From Tritrichomonas musculus (lineage: Eukaryota > Parabasalia > Tritrichomonadida > Tritrichomonadidae): a DNA stretch of 64,000 nucleotides. The notes under the pieces were generated by a model. The model did no database searches. It saw only the letters and a program-made list of their open reading frames with translations, and was not told the DNA's origin. The stretch spans positions 2,108,001-2,172,000 of the forward strand of contig JAPFFF010000021.1 in NCBI GenBank assembly GCA_039105265.1. Direction: 5' to 3'. Below are positions 20,243-28,754 of the stretch, piece after piece; the first letter of the stretch is position 1; every line of letters begins with the position of its first letter. A program made the position numbers and the translations under genes.

Positions 20243-21364
20243 TTAAGCAAGAAGTGGTTTGTTGAAATTTTTGGCTTCATATTCAGGAACTGTTTCGGTA
20301 TCATCTTTTTGAACAGATACCAGAGATGCTAATGAATCATCACGCCTTATTGAACCTAATGATTGGCGATCGCCCAAAAATCCGCAAACAATAGCCAATG
20401 TTAAGATAACAAGACCAAAAGCACTCAATACATAGTCTTTTGTTAAATAAGTATCCCATTCGTGGAAGAAAAAGACACCAATTAAAACACCGATTACTAT
20501 TTGACCAAAATTGGAGAAGCTTGAAATAACAGCTCCTAGCTTTTTAACAGTCCATAAATATACATATGTACATCCACAAGTATGAACAGCGCCTAAGATT
20601 AAAGGCCAAGTAATTCCTATTAATGTTGATGCTCTTACTTTTGAGATAAAAACTTCAGGGCTGTCATAGCAAATAGCAAACGTCACTGAATAGATAGCAG
20701 ATGCGAAAAGTTGAAAGAGGCCGCATAATGTTGGTTCAACATCTGACAAATGTGATTTCATGTAAACAGAGCCAAATCCAAAAGATGCAATAGCAACTGC
20801 TACAAAAATATAATCAATTACCTTTGCTTTTACACCATAACTTGAGTCTTGGGTTGGAATTGTAGTCAAAATTGTTCCTATAAGAGCAAGAACTTGAGGA
20901 TAGAATCTTTTGAAAGAAAATTTTTCATCTGCAAGCATGAAGTTTGCAAATATAAACGCAAAAAAAGGAACGCAAGACTGAGCTATGTGAACTGTATTTG
21001 ATGGGATTGAGCGTTGAGCAACACCAATAAGCGAATGAGGAAAGCCATAATACATAATTCCACCGAATGCAGATTTTAACATATGCATTTTGTGGTGCTT
21101 AAGAGATTCCTGAATGTTTAATCGCGTTTTAACTTCAAAAATCATTCTGAAAATAAAAATGATAAGAGAAGAAGCAAATGCAAAGATCATCCTTAATGCA
21201 GTAAGGGTCGCTCCAGGATATCCAGCTTGCAAACCTAAAATTGCTATTCCATACGATGTTCCATATAAAAAGCATAAAGCAATAAAGCCCATTATTGCTG
21301 AGAAACGTTCACAGCATTGCTTTATTTTTGAACTACTTTGACTTGAGGCATCATCTATATACAT
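20243..21364 (-). CDS. EamA/DMT-superfamily membrane transporter
   Basis: The 373-aa protein (ATG at 21364) has about ten hydrophobic segments in two halves, the pattern of drug/metabolite transporters of the EamA type. Typical features are the GTSYGIAILGLQAGYPGATLTALR start of half one, the IAQSCVPFFAFIFANFMLADE helix pair, and the GVLIGVFFFHEW segment near the end. N- and C-termini are polar and probably cytosolic; the tail contains Ser/Asp-rich possible phosphorylation sites. Members export or import small metabolites or nucleotide sugars; the substrate cannot be told here. Six more bases upstream are open only with a TTG, so the ATG is preferred. Confidence 0.85.
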   Translation of the reverse strand: MYIDDASSQSSSKIKQCCERFSAIMGFIALCFLYGTSYGIAILGLQAGYPGATLTALRMIFAFASSLIIFIFRMIFEVKTRLNIQESLKHHKMHMLKSAFGGIMYYGFPHSLIGVAQRSIPSNTVHIAQSCVPFFAFIFANFMLADEKFSFKRFYPQVLALIGTILTTIPTQDSSYGVKAKVIDYIFVAVAIASFGFGSVYMKSHLSDVEPTLCGLFQLFASAIYSVTFAICYDSPEVFISKVRASTLIGITWPLILGAVHTCGCTYVYLWTVKKLGAVISSFSNFGQIVIGVLIGVFFFHEWDTYLTKDYVLSAFGLVILTLAIVCGFLGDRQSLGSIRRDDSLASLVSVQKDDTETVPEYEAKNFNKPLLA

Positions 21365-22883
21365 TACCAAAAAATATATAATAAGTGTTTAATCTCAAAT
21401 TGAATGATGAGTTAACTGAGTTATGAATTTTGAATAGCAATAAAAATAAATCATCAAAATTGAAACACTTTATAAATAATTGTTTCATTAATAAATACCA
21501 ATGTATATTTGATATTATTGAACTATTTCATATTTATAATATTTCCATATATTGATTAATCATTGAATCCAACATTTATGTACCATTTTACATTTTTAAT
21601 ATTAAAATGCTGCTTCAAAAACTTATCAAATAAAAACTAAAATAATAACTAAAATAATCAATTCAAATTTCTATTAAAACAATCATTGAAAATTGAAATA
21701 AATATAATCTTTATCGTTTATGGGTTTCCAGCTAAAGTTATATTCATTTCTATTCTTTATTGAATAAAAAAAGGTTTTTTTTAAATTATTTTATTTCGTT
21801 TTTCAATTAATTGGAGTTAACCTGTAATTGAATTGTTTTGAAATAATACGAATCTGAAAATTTCAGATTCAGATTGAATAATAGATTTAAAAAAATAGTC
21901 GCAAATACACAGATTTTATTTATAAAGATTAAAGCAAATTCACAAAGTAATCTACTATAATATATTTGGCTTGGTGAGTTTTGAATCACAATTTTAATAA
22001 ATTGCAATTTATATAAACGTCTTCAAAGATTTGTTTATTTTCGAAATTATTTTTATTGGTACTTAACGTCGATCTTTGGATGGTTTGTACAGAATAATAT
22101 ACTTTATTACTTAATTTTTTTTTGAAATGTTAGATATAATTATAATTATAATTCCATTTTTAGCTGCTTAAATGCTTTTTGATATATATGATTCTATATA
22201 TATGCTTTTTTTTTTTCCAAGAAAATTCATTTTTAGCTCATATTTCATCATTCGAAGAGACAAATAATTCGCCAAATTGTTATTATTATTTTGGAATAAA
22301 GGTCCTAAAAGCAATATGAATTGTTGAAAAATAATCATTTTTTTATTTATTAATTAATAAAGAAAGAACTCACTTAAACTCAAACTGTCTCTTTTTTTAT
22401 GGTGAAACAAACCAAAATTATTAAATAAATAATTTATCCAAGATTCATAAATCTTATTAAATATTTCATATTTAACCTATAGTCCATAGCGTCTATATCA
22501 AAATAACAAATTGTAATTTGTGATCTGAATATATATATATATATATATATAGATATCAATCATTTTTAAAAGAATCATGTTGAACAAAATGTCTCCAATT
22601 AGACACTTAACATCAAAAAATTAATATTTCAATAGTTTATTTTCCCAGTTACGATCATAAATTGGTCAATTAAAAATTAATTCATTGAATTATTTCTTTC
22701 GATCTTCAAACAATTATTTTTTAAAGAATGAATTAAAAAAGAGTATATTCATAAAATTAATCGAGATAAATAAACAAATATCAAAAAACTCTGATATTAT
22801 AAAATAAATAATTAATTTTTATTGAGATATAAATCTTTTTTATTTTTAATTCAATTCTAACGATTTACTAACTCTATTTTTCA
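21365..22883. other. Long AT-rich intergenic region
   Basis: About 1.5 kb without a supported gene. It contains an (AT)n microsatellite at about 22528-22551 and scattered poly(T) runs. A 66-codon minus frame at 21807-22007 has no recognisable similarity and is not called. Confidence 0.5.
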
Positions 22884-23459
22884 ATGGTTATCGATGAAGT
22901 GTACGATGAAAAAGTTAACTTTTTCAATATTTCCAGAAATCAAAAAGTGGCATTAATCGAAAGTAAATTTGGTATTATGGCAGACGCACAATGGAAAGAG
23001 CTTGAAACTGAAATGAGGTCATTCTTCCAAGAATTCGATGTTAAGAATACAGGTCAACTCGGACTCGAAGAAATAACAGCAATTTTGAAATCAGTTGGAC
23101 TTCGTTGCACAACTGAAGAAGTTCGTGAAATGATGAGCGAAGTTGCAGGACCTAATGCCACAACAATTCCATTTGAAAAGTTAATGGAAATTTTACAACG
23201 TCACACCCATCAAGAAGATGAAGAAGAAACAATTCGCCAAGCATTTGCTACAATCGATGTTGACGGTGATGGTTTAATTTCAGCAACCGACTTACAATGC
23301 TTCATGCAAAGCTTAGGCGAAGATTTTGATATAAAATATGCTGAAAGAATGCTTAAAGCTGCAACAGGAAATAAGCAAACGCCAGTAGATTTTGAACATT
23401 ATAAACAAACCCTTCATAACAAATGGGCCGATCCCTCTGCAGCTGCAAATCAAGAGTGA
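22884..23459 (+). CDS. EF-hand calcium-binding protein (calmodulin/centrin-like)
   Basis: The frame encodes up to 191 aa. Residues 32-191 form a four-helix-pair calmodulin/centrin-like protein. One EF-hand loop is canonical, DVDGDGLISATD at 125-136. The first loop (52-63, starting DVKNTG) is divergent and the others are degenerate. Thus probably one strong calcium site remains. The first 31 residues look unlike the family, so translation may begin at the internal ATG at 22977 to give 160 aa; the upstream ATG at 22884 is kept because the frame is open. Role is probably calcium-dependent regulation, perhaps cytoskeletal; partner unknown. Confidence 0.85.
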   Translation: MVIDEVYDEKVNFFNISRNQKVALIESKFGIMADAQWKELETEMRSFFQEFDVKNTGQLGLEEITAILKSVGLRCTTEEVREMMSEVAGPNATTIPFEKLMEILQRHTHQEDEEETIRQAFATIDVDGDGLISATDLQCFMQSLGEDFDIKYAERMLKAATGNKQTPVDFEHYKQTLHNKWADPSAAANQE

Positions 23460-23728
23460 TTTTATTTCTTTTGTAAAACACATTTTTTTTTATTTACTAT
23501 CATTTTTTTTGAATTCATATTTGTCTCAATAAAAAAGAGTGAAAAAAAAGTAGAAACATGGGATTATATTTTGTATCTTTATTATGCTGGTATTATATAT
23601 TAGGGTTAACAACATACGCATACAAAAAAAGTTATAACTTTCAATTATGCAAATTCATTCGTTAAATAAATGGTATTCTATTCAAAAGAATCCATTTCAT
23701 CTTATATAATATACATACAATTTTAGAG

Positions 23729-24925
23729 TTAAGGTTCCACACTGAAATCAATTTTATCATCATCTCCATCAAGCCAAATTAATGCTTTGGGTTCTATTTT
23801 CATTTTTGGTCTTTGACTGGATTCAAGATTTTGAATTGCTTGCTGAAGGCTTTCCTTCTGGATATAAAGCTCATATTCTCCTTTACCCTTTGAAACGCAT
23901 TTTAATTCTCGTAATACATCAATTATATCATCTCTTGAAATTGATGTAAGCTTAACAAGCTCATCCAATGTACTCACATCACGCCAATGATTCTTTAAGG
24001 TTTCAACAAGAGTGTCTCTCCAGTAAGCATGAAATGCAATTTTACCTAAATCACTCAAAGGTCTCTCTGGTCCACCACTCCGATGTTGCCTTTTAGCAAT
24101 TTCATATGAAAGTGAGATTAATAAACGGCCATAACCTCTTTTTTGATATGGAGGCAAAGCAACGATACATGCAAGAACATTTCCTTCTTCGCTGTAGATT
24201 TCACGAGAAAAATAAGCAGCAACATGAGCTCCTTTCTCATCACATTCGCAGAGAACATAAAAAAGAAATCCTTCAACATCATAAAAGAGAGTCTTATGAT
24301 CAAGGAATAACTTTGCGAGTAGGCATAAGCATTGGCAAGCTATTTTTTGTTTACATCCATGTAGCTCAAAAATGCTTATATTATCTTTTCTATAGATTTC
24401 TCGGCCAGGTGGGCGTTGTTCTTGCGTTGTTTGAAGATGTTCATCGAGTTGCTGTTGAGTTGAAAAATATTGGCAGCAATGATCACAAATGTAAAGATGT
24501 GGAGCTTCATAGAATGGATGTGGGTATGGAGAAAAATACCATGTTCGCATTGTAAAATTACTGATTGTAATCTGTTCGATATTTCTAATCTTTGTAACTT
24601 CGCGATGAAGTTGTTCAAATTTAAGAACTTCAGCTGATAATTGCTCATCATCAGAAGCATTATGCATTCTTTCATGATCTCTTCGTGATAGAACATGTGC
24701 TGGTGCAGCAGGCTGTGAAATACTAATATAAGGTTTTAATTGCGAAATTGGAATCCATCGATCTAGTCTTTTATCTTCATGTTCAAAGTGAACATATGCT
24801 TTATTATCTCGAAAAATAACAATCACTGCTTCTCGTTCTTCATCATATTCATCACAATAAACTGAGACATGATCATTGATTTTATATTGGGAATTTTCTG
24901 AATCGTCTGCTGATTCTTGAGACAT
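23729..24925 (-). CDS. MYST-family histone acetyltransferase (Esa1/Tip60-like)
   Basis: The 398-aa protein (ATG at 24925) has an N-terminal chromo/tudor-knot domain (about 15-67, ending in RLDRWIPISQLKP) and a MYST catalytic domain. The zinc-finger region has YICDHC and a following His, but the usual last Cys appears to be Thr. The family autoacetylation segment LFLDHKTLFYD is present, and catalytic residues are Cys253 in the LACIVALPPYQ segment and Glu287 in GGPERPLSDLG. The acetyl-CoA-binding QKRGYGRLL is intact. Such enzymes acetylate histone H4 and other proteins as part of NuA4-type complexes in the nucleus. Length is close to the yeast Esa1 type. Confidence 0.93.
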   Translation of the reverse strand: MSQESADDSENSQYKINDHVSVYCDEYDEEREAVIVIFRDNKAYVHFEHEDKRLDRWIPISQLKPYISISQPAAPAHVLSRRDHERMHNASDDEQLSAEVLKFEQLHREVTKIRNIEQITISNFTMRTWYFSPYPHPFYEAPHLYICDHCCQYFSTQQQLDEHLQTTQEQRPPGREIYRKDNISIFELHGCKQKIACQCLCLLAKLFLDHKTLFYDVEGFLFYVLCECDEKGAHVAAYFSREIYSEEGNVLACIVALPPYQKRGYGRLLISLSYEIAKRQHRSGGPERPLSDLGKIAFHAYWRDTLVETLKNHWRDVSTLDELVKLTSISRDDIIDVLRELKCVSKGKGEYELYIQKESLQQAIQNLESSQRPKMKIEPKALIWLDGDDDKIDFSVEP

Positions 24926-25368
24926 CAAGAGACGTTTTATATAAAATCATAGGAACTTTTTAAAAAGTTTATTGACCATTTAAATAATTTAAAACGTCAT
25001 TAAAATTTTTAATTTAAAATAATATATATATTATATATATATATGTATGTATATGAAGCATATTTTGATCGTTGGCATGTAGTCTTAATGATTACTTTTA
25101 TAGATTTGCTGTGGTGATATTTATCATTTATAAAAAAGTTAAATTCTTTCAAGTTTCTACAAATTTGAATTTTCTTATTGAAGACTCAATAGCAAATTTA
25201 ATATTTGTAATTCAAAACAATAAATTATAATTTTAATCTAGATTTTTAGGTTTATAAAATTGTTAGAGAAATCATCGTCATCAACCTTTTTCAGTAGGTT
25301 AGAACAATTATATTCTTAAAATTGATGAAATAAACAAGATCGTTTACAATTTATTTCCTCAAATTTTA
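24926..25368. other. AT-rich divergent intergenic region
   Basis: The region separates the divergent MYST and coiled-coil genes. It contains an AT-dinucleotide microsatellite at about 25020-25050 and no supported gene. Confidence 0.45.
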
Positions 25369-26622
25369 ATGAATGATGAAAAACAAACGAATTTAGAAAT
25401 TGAATTTCAAGCAAAACTTGAAGAATGTGATAAGCTTTCTTTAATGAAAGATGAAAAGATTAATGAGCTAGACGCCAAAGTGAAAGAACTTCAAGCACAA
25501 ATTCTCGAAATTTCAGAGTCTGGATATAAAGAAATGGATAGTTTTATTAAAGATTATTTTCAAATGCTATTTGATGAACGCAAAAGATTTGAAGAGCAAA
25601 ATATGGATTTAAAATCGAGGTTATTGAAAGAAAAAGCACAAAAGCACAAAACCCAAAAATTATTTGATGCATTAAAGCTTAAAAATACACCATATTCACC
25701 AAAATCACCATCAGATTACGAAACCGAAAATCAAAAACTCAAAATCCAAATTTCAGAGTTAAATTCAGAGGTTAATAATATGAAAGAACAACTTGACTTA
25801 GCAAATAGAGAAATAGAAAACAAAAAAAAAGAAAATGATGAACTAATAAATAAAACAAATTCTTTATACCAGGATGCCGCTCAAAATTTCAAGATACTTA
25901 GACAAAAATTGGATAACGAAAGAGAAAAGATGAAATCTGATAATATAGGAAATATTCAAATTCAGAATGAATCTTTATTATCTGAAATAAACGAAATAAA
26001 AGAAAGATTTAGTAAGGAACAAAATGAACTTCATAATAAACTTCAATTGCTGCAAAAAGAAAAAGATGATATTGAGAAAGAAAATAGTTCTTACCAAGAT
26101 GAAATTAAAAATTTAAAACAATCAAATCAAGAAACAATTAATAGACAAACTGAGTCCCTTAATTCATTAAATCAAATTGTTGGATGCCAATCAATTGAAG
26201 AATCATTAGCGAAAGTTAGGGAACTTACTTTATTACCAATAAGGTATCAAAAACTCCAAGAGAAAATCGATTCAATAAGAAAATACGATTCTTTGCGAAC
26301 GCATGATGATGTAATCGATGCAATAAAAGAAATTAATGAGAAATTATCACCAAATTACTTAAAATTGCCTGATGACTCTGTTCTCAGGCAACTTTTTAAA
26401 TCATTATGTAATATGTTTAACGCTGTTTTAAGTTCAGACGTATCTAAAAAAGTGCTTGATGCCCATATTCTATCTGTTGTATATCAAGCTCGCAGTTTTG
26501 TCCCTTCAGATATATCAGAAACTGACGAAGAAACGAAAGGTCAAGTTTATCAGCCTGCTCAATCTATTTCAAGGGGTACTCCTTCGTTCTTTCAGATGCC
26601 AGATGCAAAGCAACCATATTAA
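25369..26622 (+). CDS. Coiled-coil protein of unknown function
   Basis: This 417-aa protein is rich in Glu, Lys, Gln and Asn and has heptad patterns over most of residues 1-290, implying a long coiled coil. A less charged C-terminal part (about 290-417) includes LPDDSVLRQLFKSLCNMFNAV and a Pro/Gln-containing tail ending in QMPDAKQPY. No catalytic motif, signal peptide or membrane span is seen. It may be a cytoskeletal or vesicle-tethering factor, but coiled coils attract false similarity, so no function is assigned. It runs convergently towards SHMT. Confidence 0.75.
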   Translation: MNDEKQTNLEIEFQAKLEECDKLSLMKDEKINELDAKVKELQAQILEISESGYKEMDSFIKDYFQMLFDERKRFEEQNMDLKSRLLKEKAQKHKTQKLFDALKLKNTPYSPKSPSDYETENQKLKIQISELNSEVNNMKEQLDLANREIENKKKENDELINKTNSLYQDAAQNFKILRQKLDNEREKMKSDNIGNIQIQNESLLSEINEIKERFSKEQNELHNKLQLLQKEKDDIEKENSSYQDEIKNLKQSNQETINRQTESLNSLNQIVGCQSIEESLAKVRELTLLPIRYQKLQEKIDSIRKYDSLRTHDDVIDAIKEINEKLSPNYLKLPDDSVLRQLFKSLCNMFNAVLSSDVSKKVLDAHILSVVYQARSFVPSDISETDEETKGQVYQPAQSISRGTPSFFQMPDAKQPY

Positions 26623-27003
26623 ATAATTAAAGATATCAAAAAAATTTTAGTATGATATCATTCATTTGTTATTTCTTTGTAAAAACATGTTAGTAATTAT
26701 ATTTTTTGTTTGTGTTTATTATTTATATATATATTATCAACAAAATAATATTTCTGAATATTATTTCAAATTCAACACATAAAAATGACTATTAATCAAA
26801 GTAGATGAAAGCAGACTTTGATTAATATCATCACCAGCAACCAATGTTACTAATTTTGTTGATAAACTCAAAAAAAGACATTTTTTAAAGACCTTTTCCC
26901 AAACCACAATGATGATTATTGCAATAAAGAATCTTTTTCTTGGCTATTTTATATAAAAAAGAAAAAAAAAAAAAAAAAAAAAAAAAACTATTTAAACGAC
27001 CGT
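26623..27003. other. Convergent intergenic spacer with poly(A) tract
   Basis: This spacer separates two convergent genes. Its only marked feature is an A-homopolymer of roughly 30 bases at about 26958-26987, interrupted once or twice. Confidence 0.5.
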
Positions 27004-28428
27004 TTACTTGTAATTTGAAGGTTCAAAAACTCCAGGTAGTGGAAATTGAGTTGCAAACTTAACAACTCTTTCCTTGAGATCATGAACTAATGGATCAGCT
27101 TCAGCAACCTTCTTAAATTCAGCAAGCTTTTTACCAGACTTTTTCTTTAATTTCAAAGAAATATCAATACCTTCGACAATAAATTGACCGACTTGTTCAA
27201 AATCTTTTTCTGTGAATCCACGAGTTGTGAGAGCAGGAGAACCAACTCTAAGGCCACGTGGATTTCCAGCTTTAGTGTCGCCAGGAATAGTATTTTTATT
27301 TGCAGTAATATTTGCACGATCAAGGACATATTCTACTCGAGAGCCATCGATTTTTTGAGGTCGAAGATCAAGAAGAGCAAGATGGTTATCAGTTCCATTT
27401 GTAACAAGTTTGACGCCATTTTTCATTAAATAGTCAGCCATTGATTTCATGTTTTTCACAACTTGGTGCTGATATTGCTTATATTCTGGTGTTGCAGCTT
27501 CTTTAAGTGAAACAGCAATTGCTGCGATTTGGTGCATGTGAGGGCCTCCTTGAAGTCCTGGGAAAACTGCTGAATTGATTGGCTTTTCGTAATTATATTT
27601 TACTTCTTTCTTTCCAACTAATCTGCTTCCTTTACGATAAAAGATAAGAGCTCCACGAACGGAACGAAGTGTTTTGTGTGTAGTTGTTGTAACGATATCA
27701 CAATATTCAAAAGGAGATGGTCCAATTCCTGCAGACACGAGTCCTGCAATATGAGCCATATCTGCCATCAAAATAGCGCCACATGAGTCACAAATATTTC
27801 GAAGTTTTTGATAATCGTAATGTCGTGGATAAGCTGATGCACCAGCAACAATTATATGAGGATAGAATAAATGAGCATTATGATCGAGTTCTTTATAATC
27901 AATAAGCTGGGTTTTTGGATTAACAATATAAGGTAATGAAGTCCAAAATTTAGATGAGGCAGAAACACGAGAATCTTTAACTCGATGTCCATGTGTGAGA
28001 TGACCGCCATCAGCTAAGAGAAGTCCCATTATACGCCCGTCTTTAGGAACAAGGGCAGTATATACAGCCATGTTGGCTGGTGAACCTGAAAGTGCTTGAA
28101 CGTTTACTCCCCATTTCTTTGGATCTAGATTAAATGCTTCTAAGGCTCTTTTTTGGCATAAAAGTTCAAGTTTGTCGACAACTTCTGTTCCTCCATAATA
28201 ACGATGGCCAGGATATCCTTCTGAATACTTATTGTTGAAGTGAGTGGAAAGTGCAGAAAGTGATGCCCATGATGGGAAATTTTCTGAAGCAATTAATTCA
28301 AGGCATTGAAATTGCCTTTTCATTTCATCTTGGTTCAATTGATAAACAACAGGATCAACTTCTTTTAGGGTCCTATTTCCTAAAAATAAATTTCGAGAAA
28401 ATGTTTTCTTGAGTGTTGATGATAGCAT
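27004..28428 (-). CDS. SHMT: Serine hydroxymethyltransferase, probably hydrogenosomal
   Basis: This 474-aa enzyme interconverts serine and glycine with tetrahydrofolate, using pyridoxal phosphate. Signature parts are LIASENFPSW, the GYPGHRYYGG segment, SGSPANMAVY, MADMAHIAGL and the PLP-lysine motif TTTTHKTLRS with Lys252. The first 16 or so residues, MLSSTLKKTFSRN, are Ser/Thr-, Lys- and Arg-rich, start with MLS and end with an Arg-Asn step, like hydrogenosomal cleavable presequences. Hydrogenosomal SHMT is known in Trichomonas. Length fits a mature enzyme plus short presequence. Assignment of the enzyme is firm; targeting is inferred. Confidence 0.97.
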   Translation of the reverse strand: MLSSTLKKTFSRNLFLGNRTLKEVDPVVYQLNQDEMKRQFQCLELIASENFPSWASLSALSTHFNNKYSEGYPGHRYYGGTEVVDKLELLCQKRALEAFNLDPKKWGVNVQALSGSPANMAVYTALVPKDGRIMGLLLADGGHLTHGHRVKDSRVSASSKFWTSLPYIVNPKTQLIDYKELDHNAHLFYPHIIVAGASAYPRHYDYQKLRNICDSCGAILMADMAHIAGLVSAGIGPSPFEYCDIVTTTTHKTLRSVRGALIFYRKGSRLVGKKEVKYNYEKPINSAVFPGLQGGPHMHQIAAIAVSLKEAATPEYKQYQHQVVKNMKSMADYLMKNGVKLVTNGTDNHLALLDLRPQKIDGSRVEYVLDRANITANKNTIPGDTKAGNPRGLRVGSPALTTRGFTEKDFEQVGQFIVEGIDISLKLKKKSGKKLAEFKKVAEADPLVHDLKERVVKFATQFPLPGVFEPSNYK

Positions 28429-28754
28429 GACAATAAAAATAAATTTCTAAACGTATGAAAAATGAATAAAAATTTGAATTTGCTGATTGTTTTGCTTTAG
28501 AAAAAAATTAAATTGATAATCAATTCCAGCAACTTTTTCTATTAAAAAATTGAATAATTGATTCATTCAAAAATTGAACTAAAAACTGTTTATATCTTTA
28601 ATACTGCTGAATGAAGCACAATGTATTAAGTATTGTACACCAAAGCCAATTTAATAAATACTCGATAATCATTATAAGTAAATATACATAGAAAAAAAAA
28701 TAATATATATTAAAAATACTTTATTAACAAAATATTACCGTTTGATTAATTTTA
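28429..28754. other. AT-rich spacer
   Basis: No gene or repeat is recognised between SHMT and the LCAT-like gene, which point the same way. Confidence 0.4.

Noticed and set aside
22528-22551. AT-dinucleotide tract as possible regulatory site
   Set aside because: Simple microsatellite of a kind common in this DNA; no further support.
24106-24555. 149-codon plus-strand frame inside the MYST gene
   Set aside because: It is a shadow of the opposite, well-conserved coding strand.
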